DNA of 64,000 nucleotides from Agromyces aurantiacus (lineage in GTDB: Bacteria > Actinomycetota > Actinomycetes > Actinomycetales > Microbacteriaceae): contig NZ_JAFBBW010000001.1 in NCBI RefSeq assembly GCF_016907355.1, positions 2,294,001 to 2,358,000 on the forward strand. Reading direction: 5' to 3'. The notes beneath the pieces are model-generated. The model saw only the letters and a list, made by a program, of their open reading frames with translations, did no database searches and was not told where the DNA came from. Below, one piece after another: positions 10,042 to 19,591 of the stretch (within the stretch, counting starts at the first letter, position 1; every line of letters starts with the position of its first letter). The translations under genes were made by a program, and so were the position numbers.

Positions 10042-10685
10042 GCGGCGACGCCCTCGGCCGTCGCGAACTCCGCGTCCAGGCGCGATCGCACGGCGTCGAC
10101 GACGTCGGCGGGCGCCACCGTCCGGCCGAGCTCGCGCGAGATGGTCGTGATCCCGGCGTCGCGGATGCCGCAGGCGACGATCTTCTCGTACGGCGCGAGC
10201 GAGTTCGAGCAGTTCAGGGCGAATCCGTGCATGGTCACGCCCTCGGCGACGCGGATGCCGATCGCGGCGATCTTCTCCTCGACGCCGTCGCGGACGATCC
10301 ACACCCCGGAGCGGCCCTCGACGCGTCGACCGTCGATGCCGAGCCCGGCGAGCACGTCGATGAGGACGCCCTCGAGCCGGCGGACGTAGCCGACCACGTC
10401 GATCGGCTCCGCCAGCCGCAGGATCGGATAGCCCACGAGCTGGCCCGGACCGTGCCAGGTGATCTTGCCGCCGCGATCGACGTCGACGACGGGCGTGCCG
10501 TCGGTCGGTCGTTCGTCGGGGGCGGTTCGCTTGCCGGCGGTGTACACCGGTTCGTGTTCGAGGAGGATGACGGTGTCCGGCCGCTGACCGGAGACCACCG
10601 TCTGATGGACGGCGCGCTGGAGGGAGAGGCCCTCGTCGTACGGCACGGAGTTGGCGCTTAGCCCCGTGACGACATAGTCGAGCAT
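10038..10685 (-). CDS. lipB: Octanoyl-[acyl carrier protein]:protein octanoyltransferase
   Basis: Transfers octanoate from acyl carrier protein to the lipoyl-domain lysine of target proteins, the step before LipA. 215 residues. The fold signatures [18 protein letters not shown], the catalytic Lys in [11 protein letters not shown] and the nucleophilic Cys in [12 protein letters not shown] are present, so it should be active. The ATG at 10685 has TAGACT 7 nt upstream and is probably leaderless. The stop overlaps the lipA start by 4 bp. Divergent from the pseudokinase gene. Confidence 0.95.
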   Translation of the reverse strand: MLDYVVTGLSANSVPYDEGLSLQRAVHQTVVSGQRPDTVILLEHEPVYTAGKRTAPDERPTDGTPVVDVDRGGKITWHGPGQLVGYPILRLAEPIDVVGYVRRLEGVLIDVLAGLGIDGRRVEGRSGVWIVRDGVEEKIAAIGIRVAEGVTMHGFALNCSNSLAPYEKIVACGIRDAGITTISRELGRTVAPADVVDAVRSRLDAEFATAEGVAA

Positions 10686-10692
10686 GGGCTCC

Positions 10693-10698
10693 AGTCTA
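10693..10698 (-). promoter_or_regulatory. -10 element of lipBA operon
   Basis: TAGACT on the minus strand ends 7 nt before the lipB ATG; the intervening GGAG could also act as a weak ribosome-binding site. Confidence 0.45.
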
Positions 10699-10797
10699 GG
10701 TCGCGAGTCGTCCTCCCCACGCCGGCACGGCAGCGGATGCTCCACGGTGCGGGCCGCGCGGCCCCTGACGCGCCCCGCCGGCGGCAGGCTTGCGCGC

Positions 10798-12375
10798 ATG
10801 GCACGATTCCGCTCTCGATCCGCGACGACGCCCCTCGCTCCGGGCGACGAGGCGGAACCGGCCGTGGCCGGGCCGGGCGCCGACGCCGCACTGGTGGGCT
10901 ATCGCCTCATCCGGCGACTCGCCGCCGGGGAGCGCGCCGACGTCCACCTCGCAGCGGTGGAGGGCGATCCGGATGTCGCGTCGCCCGACTCGGCCGAGTC
11001 CGCGGGGCGACTCGTCGTCATGCGCGTCTACGGCCCGGGCGCCGATGATGCGTCGATCACCACCGAGATCGAGGCCATGGAGCACGACGGCTCGGGCGCG
11101 ACGCCGGCGCTGCTCGATCTCGCGACGCTCCCCGACGGTCGCGCCTGCCTGGTGGTCGAGCGGATCACGGGTCCGTCGCTGCGCGGCCTGCTCGCGGCGG
11201 GCGACCTGCTCGCCGGTCAGGCCGTGACGGCGCTCGCGCCCATCGTGGTCGCGGTCCGGGAGCTCGGCGACCGGGGCCTCGTGCACACGCGGCTCTCCGC
11301 GGGCGACATCCTCCTCGATGAGGCCGGCCGACCGCGGCTGATCGGCCTCGGCGCCCTCGCACGACTCGACGAGTCGACCGTGCCGGGGGAGCGGGCGGCC
11401 CTCCTCCGGCACGGGCATCTCGCCCTGCTGCGCCTGGTCGAGGAGGTCGTGTCGGCCACGCGCGACGCGCGCGTGTTCGACCCTGCGTTGCGCACGATCC
11501 GGACGGCCGTCGAGACACGCCCGTTCGCCCGGACCGAGACGGAGCTCGAGCGCGCGCTGTTCGCCGCTGCGGAGCCCCTGCCGCTTCCTCGCGCGCCGAG
11601 CGACCCGCCGACGCGGGGCCTGCCGTCGAGGCTCGGTCCGATCGGGCGCACTCCCGTCGCCGACGCCGTCGCACCCGACGAGGGCGCGGCGCGGCCCGAT
11701 GGCGCGCGCCGCCGGCACGCTGCGTTGGGACGACTCGCCGAGTTGGCGCAGCTGCCGGGCGGTCTCGTGGGCGAACTCGCCGCCTCGCTCGATCACGACC
11801 CGCGGGCAGCGCTCGCGCGTGGTGTCGCGGACTGGGCGCGTCGTCGGCGCGGCGTGTTGCTGGTCGGCGGCCTGGTCGGGGCGGGCGCACTCGTCGCCGT
11901 GCTCACGGCGGTTCCGCCCTCCGCCGCCGATGCGCCGAGCGCCGCCACGGCGACGCCGGCACCCGTCGCCGTGGCCGACGCGCCCGCCGACGACCCTCTC
12001 GATGCCTCCGGGGGCGATGCCGCGCAACCGGGGCCCGAGTCGGACGGGGGCGGCACCGCCGTCTCCGACGATCCCGTGGCCGCGGCCGCCGCGCTGCTGG
12101 AGATCCGCACGAGCTGCCTCGCGTCGGGCGACGCGGCATGCCTCGCCGCGGTCGACCAGCCGGGCTCGCCGATCGACGCCCGAGATCGGGCGGCCATCGC
12201 GGCGGGCACGCCCGGCGAGGGCCGCGCCGCCGATCTCGACGCGATCACGCTCGTCGCCGACCTCGGCGACGCGGTCGTGCTCGCCGTTCCCGACCTCGCC
12301 GGAGAACGCGAACCGGCCTCGCTCCTGATGATGCGGAGCGAGGCCGGTTGGCGATTGCGCGAGTGGTTCGACTAG
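10798..12375 (+). CDS. Membrane-anchored pseudokinase
   Basis: A 525-residue protein with a degenerate Ser/Thr-kinase-like domain (about residues 30-270), one membrane segment (about 352-372, [21 protein letters not shown]) and an extracytoplasmic Ala/Pro/Asp-rich tail ending in a small domain (about 425-525) with two Cys ([14 protein letters not shown]). The kinase outline is recognisable: [11 protein letters not shown] for helix C, and [11 protein letters not shown] where HRDLKPxNILL is expected. The beta-3 Lys reads Arg, the HRD Asp reads Arg, and DFG reads GLG. No phosphotransfer is expected. It lies between lipBA and sucB-lpdA and ends on a CTAG shared with sucB. A scaffold or sensor role is inference only. 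Confidence 0.75.
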   Translation: MARFRSRSATTPLAPGDEAEPAVAGPGADAALVGYRLIRRLAAGERADVHLAAVEGDPDVASPDSAESAGRLVVMRVYGPGADDASITTEIEAMEHDGSGATPALLDLATLPDGRACLVVERITGPSLRGLLAAGDLLAGQAVTALAPIVVAVRELGDRGLVHTRLSAGDILLDEAGRPRLIGLGALARLDESTVPGERAALLRHGHLALLRLVEEVVSATRDARVFDPALRTIRTAVETRPFARTETELERALFAAAEPLPLPRAPSDPPTRGLPSRLGPIGRTPVADAVAPDEGAARPDGARRRHAALGRLAELAQLPGGLVGELAASLDHDPRAALARGVADWARRRRGVLLVGGLVGAGALVAVLTAVPPSAADAPSAATATPAPVAVADAPADDPLDASGGDAAQPGPESDGGGTAVSDDPVAAAAALLEIRTSCLASGDAACLAAVDQPGSPIDARDRAAIAAGTPGEGRAADLDAITLVADLGDAVVLAVPDLAGEREPASLLMMRSEAGWRLREWFD

Positions 12376-13928
12376 ATGCCGAGGTCGCCCTCGAAGTCGC
12401 CCTCCTCGAGGCGCGCCTTGACGGCCGTGAGGAAGCGCGCCGCGTCGGCGCCGTCGATGATGCGGTGGTCGTACGACAGGGCGAGGTACACCATGGAGCG
12501 GATCGCGATCGCGTCGGAGCCGTCCTCCGAGATCACGACGGGGCGCTTCACGACCACACCGGTGCCGAGGATCGCCGTCTGCGGAAGGAACACCACCGGG
12601 GTGTCGAACAGCGCGCCGCGCGAACCGGTGTTGGTCAGCGTGAACGTGCCGCCCGCGAGCTCGTCGGGCTTCAGCTGGTTGTTGCGCGTGCGCTCGGCGA
12701 GGTCGGCGATCTGCGCGGCGAGGCCGGCGATGTCGAGCTCGCCCGCGTCGCGCACGACCGGCGTGAGCAGGCCGCGCTCGGTGTCGACGGCGATGCTGAG
12801 GTTCTCGCGCTCGGGGTAGACGATCGACTCGCCGTCCACCGTCGAGTTGATGATCGGGTACGCCCGGAGCGCCTCGACGGCGGCCAGCGCGAAGAACGGC
12901 AGGAAGGAGAGCTTGGTGCCCGTCTTCTCCTGGAACGCGCCCTTGACGCGGTCGCGCAGGCGCGCCACGCGGGTCACATCGACCTCGACGACCGAGGTGA
13001 GCTGCGCCGTGGACTGCATCGAGACGACCGCGCGCTCGGCGACGACCTTGCGCAGGCGCGTCATCGGCTGGGTCGTGCCGCGCAGCGGCGAGGTCTCGAG
13101 CGGCTGGCGCACCGGCTTCGCCTCCGCGGCGGGCGCCGCGGCAGCCGTTCCGGCCGTCAGCACATCCTGCTTGCGGATGCGACCGCCCACGCCCGTGCCC
13201 TGCACCGAGGCCAGGTCGACGCCCTGCTCGTTCGCGAGCTTGCGCACGATCGGGGTCACGTAGCCCGAGCCGCCGGCGTGCGCCCCGGTCGCCTGCGGGG
13301 CGGGCGCGGCCTGCGGGGCGGGCGCGGCCTGCGGGGCGGGCGCGGCCTGCGGGGCGGGCGCGGCAGCAGGAGCAGCCTGCGGTGCGGGAGCGGGAGCCTG
13401 CGGAGCCGGAGCGGCCTGCGGAGCAGGAGCCTGCGGAGCCGGAGCCGGAGCCGGTGCGGCCTGCGGGACCGGGGCGGGCTGCGCCGGCGCGGCCGGCGGC
13501 GCCGGGGGAGCGAACTGCGGCTGCTCGGCCTGCGGTGCCGGGGCGGCGGGCGCCTCTGCCGCGGGGGCCGGGGACTCGTATCCGCCGGCCGCCGGAGCGG
13601 TCTCGGGCTGCTCGGCGGGAGTCGGCGCGGGCGCCTCGGCCTCGGCCGCCTGCGCGGGAGCCGCCTCGGCGGGCGCGGCGCCGCCGCCCGAGCCGTCGCC
13701 GATCGTCACGAGCGGGGTGCCGACCTCGACGGTCTCGTCCTCCTGGACGAGGATCGCCTCGATGACTCCGGCCACCGGGGACGGGATCTCGGTGTCGACC
13801 TTGTCGGTCGAGACCTCGAGCAGCGGCTCGTCGACCTCGACACGGTCGCCCACGTTCTTCAGCCAGCGGGTGACCGTGCCCTCCGTGACACTCTCGCCGA
13901 GTGCCGGGAGGCTGACGGATTCGCTCAT
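12372..13928 (-). CDS. sucB: Dihydrolipoamide acyltransferase (E2) of 2-oxo acid dehydrogenase
   Basis: E2 core of a 2-oxo acid dehydrogenase, most likely the 2-oxoglutarate type. 518 residues: one lipoyl domain with lipoyl-lysine K43 (STDKVD), a long Pro/Ala/Gln linker (about residues 80-215), an E1/E3-binding domain ([24 protein letters not shown]), and the acyltransferase domain ending in [16 protein letters not shown] with the catalytic His. The linker DNA includes four identical 18-bp repeats. The ATG at 13928 has AAGGAG upstream. lpdA lies directly upstream in the same direction, so the two can act as an operon. Actinobacteria often share this E2 between the pyruvate and 2-oxoglutarate systems, so 'sucB' is the usual label rather than proof of substrate. 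Confidence 0.9.
   Translation of the reverse strand: MSESVSLPALGESVTEGTVTRWLKNVGDRVEVDEPLLEVSTDKVDTEIPSPVAGVIEAILVQEDETVEVGTPLVTIGDGSGGGAAPAEAAPAQAAEAEAPAPTPAEQPETAPAAGGYESPAPAAEAPAAPAPQAEQPQFAPPAPPAAPAQPAPVPQAAPAPAPAPQAPAPQAAPAPQAPAPAPQAAPAAAPAPQAAPAPQAAPAPQAAPAPQATGAHAGGSGYVTPIVRKLANEQGVDLASVQGTGVGGRIRKQDVLTAGTAAAAPAAEAKPVRQPLETSPLRGTTQPMTRLRKVVAERAVVSMQSTAQLTSVVEVDVTRVARLRDRVKGAFQEKTGTKLSFLPFFALAAVEALRAYPIINSTVDGESIVYPERENLSIAVDTERGLLTPVVRDAGELDIAGLAAQIADLAERTRNNQLKPDELAGGTFTLTNTGSRGALFDTPVVFLPQTAILGTGVVVKRPVVISEDGSDAIAIRSMVYLALSYDHRIIDGADAARFLTAVKARLEEGDFEGDLGI
13291..13362 (-). repeat. Four tandem 18-bp repeats in the sucB linker
   Basis: Four exact copies of an 18-bp unit (13291-13308, 13309-13326, 13327-13344, 13345-13362) encode an AAPAPQ hexapeptide repeated in the flexible inter-domain linker. 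Such arrays expand and contract by slippage, so copy number may vary between strains. Confidence 0.9.
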
Positions 13929-13994
13929 GCGCTTGTCTCCTTCACAGCGTTGACGCGTTCTAGCTTATTGCAGTCGTGTTCCGGCGGACCGGGC

Positions 13995-15368
13995 TCACAG
14001 GACGTGGAGCGGCTTGCCCGCCAGCTTCAGGAACGCCTCGCCGAGCGCCTCGTTCTGGGTCGGGTGCGCGTGGATCAGCGGGGCGATGTCCTCGGGGTAC
14101 GCCTCCCAGTTGACGGCCAGCTGCGCCTCGCCGATGAGCTCGCCGACGCGCGCGCCCACCATGTGCACGCCGACGACGGGGCCGTCGTTCACGCGGACCA
14201 CCTTGACGATGCCGCTGGTCTCCAGGATGTGGCTCTTGCCGTTGCCGGCCAGGTTGTACTCGTAGGCAGAGACCTTGTCGGGGCCGAACTTCTCGGCCGC
14301 CTTGGCCTCGCTGTAGCCGATCGACGCGACCTCGGGCTCGCAGTACGTGACCTTGGGGATGTTCACGTCCTCGACGATGATCGGGTTCAGGCCCGCGATC
14401 TCCTCGGCGACGAAGATGCCCTGCTGGAACCCGCGGTGCGCGAGCTGCAGGCCGGGGACGATGTCGCCCACCGCGTAGACGCCGGGCACGCTGGTCTGGA
14501 GCCGCTCGTTCGTGATGACGTAGCCGCGGTCGACCGTGACGCCGACCTCCTCGTACCCGAGGCCCTGGGTCACGGGCCCGCGGCCGACGGCGACGAGCAG
14601 CAGCTCGGCCTCGACCGTGTCCCCGTTCTCGAGCGTGACGACGACGCCGTCGTCGTGCTGGGTCACGCCCTGGAAGCGCACGCCGAGCTTGTACTCGATG
14701 CCGCGCTTGCGGAAGGCGCGCTCGAGGTGCTTCGAGATCGTCTCCTCCTCGTTCGGCACGAGGTGGGGGAGCGCCTCGATGATCGTGACATCGGCGCCGA
14801 ACGACTTCCACACGCTCGCGAACTCGACACCGATCACGCCGCCGCCGAGGATCGCGACCTTCTGCGGGACGAAGTCGAGCTCGAGGGCCTGCTCGCTCGT
14901 GATGACCCGGCCGGCGATCTCGAGGCCGGGCAGCGAGCGCGAGTACGAGCCCGTGGCGAGCACGACGTTCGTGCCGACCAGGCGCTGGTCGCCGACCTGC
15001 ACCGTGTTCGCGGCGACGAGACGGCCCTCGCCCTCGACGAGGGTGATGCCCCGCGCCTTCACGAGGCCCTGCAGGCCCTTGAACTTGCTCGCGACGATGC
15101 TCTCGCGGTACTTCGTCACCGCGGGCACGTCGATGCCCTCGAAGCTCGAGCGGACTCCGAACCTCGCCGACTCCCGGGAGTTGTCGGCCACCTCGGCGGC
15201 GTGCAGCAGCGCCTTGGTGGGGATGCATCCGCGGTGCAGGCACGTGCCGCCGAGCTTGTCCTTCTCGACGAGAGCCACGCTGAGGCCGAGCTGGACGGCA
15301 CGCAGCGCCGCCGCGTACCCTCCGCTGCCGCCTCCGAGGATGACGAGGTCAAAGTTCTGCTCGGACAA
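13995..15368 (-). CDS. lpdA: Dihydrolipoyl dehydrogenase (E3)
   Basis: FAD- and NAD-dependent reoxidation of dihydrolipoyl groups on E2 proteins. 457 residues. FAD site LGGGSGGYAAALRA at the N-terminus; redox disulfide GGTCLHRGCIPTKALL; NAD site ILGGGVIGVEFASVW; and the C-terminal HAHPTQNEALGEAF with the active-site His/Glu pair. The start is TTG at 15368 (reads MSEQNFDLV) with AGGGAG upstream; no in-frame ATG or GTG lies near. It precedes sucB by 66 bp on the same strand. Downstream partners are SucB and any other lipoylated E2. Confidence 0.95.
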   Translation of the reverse strand: MSEQNFDLVILGGGSGGYAAALRAVQLGLSVALVEKDKLGGTCLHRGCIPTKALLHAAEVADNSRESARFGVRSSFEGIDVPAVTKYRESIVASKFKGLQGLVKARGITLVEGEGRLVAANTVQVGDQRLVGTNVVLATGSYSRSLPGLEIAGRVITSEQALELDFVPQKVAILGGGVIGVEFASVWKSFGADVTIIEALPHLVPNEEETISKHLERAFRKRGIEYKLGVRFQGVTQHDDGVVVTLENGDTVEAELLLVAVGRGPVTQGLGYEEVGVTVDRGYVITNERLQTSVPGVYAVGDIVPGLQLAHRGFQQGIFVAEEIAGLNPIIVEDVNIPKVTYCEPEVASIGYSEAKAAEKFGPDKVSAYEYNLAGNGKSHILETSGIVKVVRVNDGPVVGVHMVGARVGELIGEAQLAVNWEAYPEDIAPLIHAHPTQNEALGEAFLKLAGKPLHVL

Positions 15369-15461
15369 ACGGAATCTCCCTTGCGCATCGGATCAGCGGC
15401 GCGAACAGCCCCGGCTCGTGGCCGGAGAGGCCCCGGGCGACGATCGCCCCAGACGACCTTA

Positions 15462-16934
15462 CTACCTGGCGGAGAGCTGCTCGCCCAGCCCGATGAGCGT
15501 GCGCACGGCCGCCCCGGTGGCGCCCGTTCCGGTGAATCCCCACGGCGACGCGGTGTTGAACGAGGGCCCCGCGATGTCGAGGTGCGCCCACGGGATCCGC
15601 GCGGCGTCGTCGCCGTCGCGGCGGCCCACGAAGTGCTGGAGGAACACGCCCGCGAGCAGCATCCCGGGCACCACGGTGCCGAGCTTCGTGTTCGCCAGGT
15701 CCGCGACATCCGACTTGAGCAGGCTCGCGAGGTCGTCGGGCAGCGGCATCGGCCACACGGCCTCGCCCGCGGCGTCCGCCGCACGCCGGACCTCGGCGAC
15801 GAGGTCCTCCTCGCCCATGAGCCCGGCGATGCGGTTGCCGAGCGCGACGACCTGCGCACCCGTGAGCGTCGCGACGTCCACGATCGCATCGGGCTGCTCC
15901 TCGCTCGCGGCGGCGAGCGCGTCGGCCATGACCAGGCGTCCCTCGGCGTCGGTGTTGAGCACCTCGACGGTCGTGCCGCCCTTCATCCGGAGCACGTCGT
16001 TCGGCCGCACGGCGTGCCCCGAGGGCATGTTCTCGGCGAGGCACAGCCACCCGGTGACGCGCACGGGCACGTGCAGCTCCGCGAGCGCGACGATCGCGGA
16101 GAGCACCGCGGCGGCGCCGGCCATGTCGGACTTCATGCCGACCATCGAGGCGCCGGGCTTCAGCGAGAGCCCGCCCGAGTCGAAGGTGATGCCCTTGCCC
16201 ACGAGCGCGAGGTGCACGGATGCCTCGGCCGGGGCGTACTCGAGGCGCACGAGCCGCGGCGGGCGCGACGAACCCGATCCCACCGACAGGATCCCCGTGA
16301 AACCCTCGGCGGCGAGGGCGTGCTCGTCGAGCACGCGGACGGACACGCCCGCCGCGGAGGCGGCCTCGGCGGCCAGCTCGGCGAGCACCGAGGGGGGCAG
16401 GTCGTTCGGCGCGGTGTTCACGAGGTCCTTCGTACGCGCGACGGCCGCGACGACGGCGCGGACGCGGCCGAGTCCGACCTCGTCGGCGCCGAGGTCGGTG
16501 TGCAGCGCGATGCGCTCGGGACCGGCCGGGCCCTGGCGGTACTCCGTGAAGGTGTAGGCGCCGAGCGCGGCGCCCTCGAGCAGCGCTGCGGCGTGCCGGG
16601 CATCGGCCGCGGGGATCGCGATCGCGACGGCGGTCGAGGTCGCGAGTGCGCGCACCGCCGCACCGGCGGCCTGGCGGAGCGCCGACTCGTCCGGACGATC
16701 ACCGACGCCGGCCACGAGCACGACGCCGGCGCGCTCGCCCGGCGCGACGAGGCGCGTCACCTCGTCGGGCGCGCCCTTGGCGCCGAGCGCCGTCAGCGCG
16801 GCCGCGGCCCAGTCGAATCCGTCCGGCGCGAGCAGTTCGGGGCCGTCGCCGGTTCGGCGCGCACCGATGACGATGGCGTCGGCGTCGGAGTCGATGGCGG
16901 GGGAGTCGGTGAGCTCGAGCGAGGGAACGGACAT
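15462..16934 (-). CDS. pepA: Leucyl aminopeptidase (M17)
   Basis: Cytosolic M17 metallo-aminopeptidase that removes N-terminal amino acids from peptides using two metal ions. 490 residues, the family's usual length. Metal and catalytic motifs are complete: GKGITFDSGGLSLK, MKSDMAGAAAVL and NTDAEGRLVMADAL (the family signature). The ATG at 16934 is set by TACCAT 7 nt upstream (leaderless) and by the start of similarity at MSVPSLEL; the open frame continues far upstream but without homology. Divergent from the PAC2 gene, both with leaderless-type promoters. Confidence 0.95.
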   Translation of the reverse strand: MSVPSLELTDSPAIDSDADAIVIGARRTGDGPELLAPDGFDWAAAALTALGAKGAPDEVTRLVAPGERAGVVLVAGVGDRPDESALRQAAGAAVRALATSTAVAIAIPAADARHAAALLEGAALGAYTFTEYRQGPAGPERIALHTDLGADEVGLGRVRAVVAAVARTKDLVNTAPNDLPPSVLAELAAEAASAAGVSVRVLDEHALAAEGFTGILSVGSGSSRPPRLVRLEYAPAEASVHLALVGKGITFDSGGLSLKPGASMVGMKSDMAGAAAVLSAIVALAELHVPVRVTGWLCLAENMPSGHAVRPNDVLRMKGGTTVEVLNTDAEGRLVMADALAAASEEQPDAIVDVATLTGAQVVALGNRIAGLMGEEDLVAEVRRAADAAGEAVWPMPLPDDLASLLKSDVADLANTKLGTVVPGMLLAGVFLQHFVGRRDGDDAARIPWAHLDIAGPSFNTASPWGFTGTGATGAAVRTLIGLGEQLSAR

Positions 16935-16941
16935 GCGTTCG

Positions 16942-16947
16942 ATGGTA
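16942..16947 (-). promoter_or_regulatory. -10 element of leaderless pepA
   Basis: TACCAT on the minus strand ends 7 nt before the pepA ATG. Confidence 0.5.
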
Positions 16948-17009
16948 GGTGTTCGCTCACGGCATGATCGGCTCGGCTCGGGCCCGGGGGCGGCCCGCCG
17001 GGCCGTCAG

Positions 17010-17015
17010 TACCCT
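17010..17015 (+). promoter_or_regulatory. -10 element of leaderless PAC2 gene
   Basis: TACCCT ends 6 nt before the ATG at 17022. Confidence 0.5.
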
Positions 17016-17021
17016 TGAGGT

Positions 17022-17936
17022 ATGCGCGATCCCCGCTCCCTGTACGAGCTCAACGTCGACGTCGTGGTGCCGCCGGGCCTGCCGCTCGTGGCCGGCCTCA
17101 CGGGCTTCGCCGACGCCGGAGGTGCAGTCGCGCAGACCACCGCGTACCTCCTCGCGACGCTCGAGAGCACGGTCGTGGCCACGTTCGACGCCGACGAACT
17201 GCTCGACTACCGCGCCCGCCGGCCGATCATCATGTTCGAGGAGGACCACCTCACCGACTACCGCCCGCCGCGGCTCTCGCTCGACCTCGCGAGCGACGAG
17301 CTCGGCCAGCCCTTCCTGCTGCTCACCGGGTTCGAGCCCGACTTCCAGTGGGAGCGGTTCGGAGCCGCGGTGCTCGGCCTCATCGAGCGGTTCGAGGTGG
17401 GCTCCACGACCTGGATCAACTCGATCCCCATGCCGGTGCCGCACACGCGCCCGATCGGCGTGACCGTCAGCGGCAACCGCACCGACCTCATCGAGGCGAT
17501 GTCGGTGTGGAAGCCGACCACGCAGGTGCCGGCCAACGCCCTGCACCTGGTCGAGTACCGGCTGCAGGAGCTGGGGCATCCGACGACCGGCTTCGTGCTG
17601 CTCGTCCCGCACTACCTCTCCGACGCGGAATGGCCCTCGGCCGCCGTCGCCGCCCTCGAGGCCGTCAGCGCCTCGACGGGCCGGATCTTCCCGACCGACG
17701 CGCTGCGCGAGCAGGGGCGCGAGTTCACCGCCCGGATCGACGGGCAGGTCGCCGAGAACGGCGAACTGGCCAAGCTGGTGCACGCGCTGGAGGAGCGGCA
17801 CGACGCGTACATGGAGGGCACCACCCTGCGTTCGCCGCTCACCGACGAGGACGGCGAGCTCCCCTCCGCCGACGAGATCGCCGCGGAACTGGAGAAGTTC
17901 CTGGCGCACCGGCGCAACCGCGACGACGAGGCCTGA
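17022..17936 (+). CDS. PAC2 family protein
   Basis: A 304-residue cytoplasmic protein of the PAC2 family, named after eukaryotic proteasome assembly chaperone 2 but common in actinobacteria and archaea. Visible family features are the GLTGFADAGGAVAQT segment near the start, FDADELLDYRARRP, and MPVPHTRPIGVTVSGNR in the centre. Bacterial members have no agreed function, and no proteasome genes are in this window. It stands alone 5' of sigA in the same direction, but 286 bp separate them and sigA has its own promoter. The ATG at 17022 is supported by the leaderless -10 spacing. Confidence 0.88.
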   Translation: MRDPRSLYELNVDVVVPPGLPLVAGLTGFADAGGAVAQTTAYLLATLESTVVATFDADELLDYRARRPIIMFEEDHLTDYRPPRLSLDLASDELGQPFLLLTGFEPDFQWERFGAAVLGLIERFEVGSTTWINSIPMPVPHTRPIGVTVSGNRTDLIEAMSVWKPTTQVPANALHLVEYRLQELGHPTTGFVLLVPHYLSDAEWPSAAVAALEAVSASTGRIFPTDALREQGREFTARIDGQVAENGELAKLVHALEERHDAYMEGTTLRSPLTDEDGELPSADEIAAELEKFLAHRRNRDDEA

Positions 17937-18055
17937 GCCCTCGCCGCGCCCGCTCCGGCGGGAATGCGGCATCCGCCTGACTCGTTGTACCTGGCATGGG
18001 CGCGACGCGTCCCGGATCCGGCGGTGTCGCGGACCGGTCGACGCACGCAGCCCTG

Positions 18056-18061
18056 TATAAT
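18056..18061 (+). promoter_or_regulatory. Consensus TATAAT of the sigA promoter
   Basis: A perfect TATAAT lies 162 nt before the sigA ATG; perfect hexamers are rare in DNA of this GC content. No good -35 is seen at 16-18 nt upstream. The expected transcription start is near 18067-18069, exactly where the nested stem-loop begins. Confidence 0.65.
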
Positions 18062-18068
18062 AGGGGGA

Positions 18069-18131
18069 AGGACCCGTTCTGGTCCGCTGTGCGGTGGCTG
18101 CCGCACTCCATGCGGACTTGACATGGGTCCT
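18069..18131 (+). ncRNA. Nested stem-loop in the sigA 5' leader
   Basis: Three nested perfect stems can be read: outer AGGACCC/GGGTCCT (18069-18075 with 18125-18131), middle GTCCGC/GCGGAC (18082-18087 with 18112-18117), inner GTGCGG/CCGCAC (18089-18094 with 18101-18106) around the loop TGGCTG. The element would form the extreme 5' end of the sigA mRNA, about 90 nt before the ribosome-binding site. I know no named RNA family that matches. It could protect the mRNA or act as a cis-regulator. Pairing is seen in sequence; function is inferred. Confidence 0.5.
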
Positions 18132-18222
18132 CATCGTGTCCGAAATCACCGGGTCGCGACGCAGATCTCCGCGGGCCGGGCTTCGGCACGGCCGCGCGAC
18201 GGTGAGGAAGAGGTTCAAACGC

Positions 18223-19584
18223 ATGGCAACCAAGGCCACCAAGGCCACCGCGGCGGCGACCGACGAGTCGGCCGAGACCGCCGGCACGTCCGGCGCGCGC
18301 GCCGCGGCATCCAAGACCAAGACCGCGGCCAAGGCCGCGCCGAAGGCCAAGCGCACCACGACGGCGTCCACGACGCCGCGCGCGAAGACCGCCAAGGCCG
18401 GAGCCAAGGCGAAGGGCGCCGCCGACGGCGACGCCTCCCTCGAGGACGACGAGGAGATCGAGCCGGTCGACCTCGAGGCCGAGGAGGCCGACACGGCCGA
18501 GGCCGTCGAGGAGCCCGCCGAGGCCGGCGGCGCCGACGAGGCCGCGTCCGACGAGGAGGAGGACGAGGCCAAGCCGATCCCCGTCGAGCCGCACCCGACC
18601 GGCGCGCTCGTGCTCCGCGCGTCCGACGACGAGGACGAGATCCCCGTCTACTCGTCGACGATCACCGGGGCCACCGCCGATCCGGTCAAGGACTACCTGA
18701 AGCAGATCGGCAAGGTCGCCCTGCTGAACGCGGCCGAAGAGGTCGAGCTCGCGATGCGCATCGAGGCGGGCCTCTTCGCCGAGGAGAAGCTCTCCCACAT
18801 GAGCGAGGCCGAGAAGAAGTCCCAGCTCGGCCGCGAGCTCCAGTGGGTCGCGCGCGACGGGCAGCGGGCCAAGAGCCACCTGCTCGGCGCGAACCTGCGC
18901 CTCGTGGTCTCGCTCGCCAAGCGCTACACGGGTCGCGGCATGCAGTTCCTCGACCTGATCCAGGAGGGCAACCTGGGCCTGATCCGTGCGGTCGAGAAGT
19001 TCGACTACACCAAGGGCTTCAAGTTCTCGACGTACGCCACGTGGTGGATCCGCCAGGCGATCACGCGTGCCATGGCCGACCAGGCCCGCACCATCCGCAT
19101 CCCCGTCCACATGGTCGAGGTCATCAACAAGCTCGCCCGCGTGCAGCGGCAGATGCTCCAGGACCTGGGCCGCGAGCCCACGCCGGAAGAGCTGTCGAAG
19201 GAACTCGACATGACCCCCGAGAAGGTCATCGAGGTCCAGAAGTACGGCCGTGAGCCCATCTCGCTGCACACGCCCCTCGGCGAGGATGGCGACAGCGAGT
19301 TCGGCGACCTCATCGAGGACACCGAGGCGGTCGTCCCGGCCGACGCGGTCGGCTTCACGATGCTGCAGAAGCAGCTCGAGTCGCTGCTCGACTCGCTCAG
19401 CGAGCGCGAGGCCGGCGTCATCCGCATGCGCTTCGGCCTCGGCGACGGCATGCCGAAGACGCTCGACCAGATCGGCGACACGTTCGGGGTCACGCGCGAG
19501 CGCATCCGCCAGATCGAGTCGAAGACGATGGCCAAGCTCCGCCACCCGTCCCGCTCGCAGTCGCTCCGCGACTACCTCGAGTAG
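18223..19584 (+). CDS. sigA: Principal RNA polymerase sigma factor
   Basis: Primary sigma-70 factor for housekeeping promoters. 453 residues. The N-terminus is extremely Lys/Ala-rich (residues 1-70), then Glu/Asp-rich (70-125). Conserved regions follow: 1.2 ([16 protein letters not shown]), region 2 with [20 protein letters not shown] and [18 protein letters not shown], region 3, and the region 4 helix-turn-helix ([20 protein letters not shown]). The ATG at 18223 is chosen because GAGGAAGAGG lies upstream; the open frame extends further 5' without similarity. A 162-nt leader with a nested stem-loop precedes it. murT starts 7 bp after the stop, so sigA-murT-gatD can be co-transcribed. RbpA, its polymerase partner, is encoded at 63.3 kb. 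Confidence 0.95.
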   Translation: MATKATKATAAATDESAETAGTSGARAAASKTKTAAKAAPKAKRTTTASTTPRAKTAKAGAKAKGAADGDASLEDDEEIEPVDLEAEEADTAEAVEEPAEAGGADEAASDEEEDEAKPIPVEPHPTGALVLRASDDEDEIPVYSSTITGATADPVKDYLKQIGKVALLNAAEEVELAMRIEAGLFAEEKLSHMSEAEKKSQLGRELQWVARDGQRAKSHLLGANLRLVVSLAKRYTGRGMQFLDLIQEGNLGLIRAVEKFDYTKGFKFSTYATWWIRQAITRAMADQARTIRIPVHMVEVINKLARVQRQMLQDLGREPTPEELSKELDMTPEKVIEVQKYGREPISLHTPLGEDGDSEFGDLIEDTEAVVPADAVGFTMLQKQLESLLDSLSEREAGVIRMRFGLGDGMPKTLDQIGDTFGVTRERIRQIESKTMAKLRHPSRSQSLRDYLE

Positions 19585-19591
19585 GCCGGCG

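Noticed and set aside
13291..13362. CRISPR-like direct repeats
   Set aside because: The repeats are contiguous with no spacers and encode the Ala/Pro/Gln linker of SucB in frame.
12138..16967. A 1609-codon open frame on the plus strand
   Set aside because: It is the antisense shadow of sucB, lpdA and pepA, an artefact of very GC-rich codons; its translation is Arg/Ala/Gly/His-rich without any domain.
17022..17936. Evidence of a bacterial proteasome from the PAC2 gene
   Set aside because: PAC2-family proteins occur in bacteria without proteasomes, and no prcAB, mpa or pup gene is present in the window.
18118..18123. A perfect TTGACA as -35 of a second sigA promoter
   Set aside because: At 17-18 bp downstream only CGAAAT/GAAATC is found, a poor -10, and the TTGACA lies within the stem-loop region; kept as unproven.
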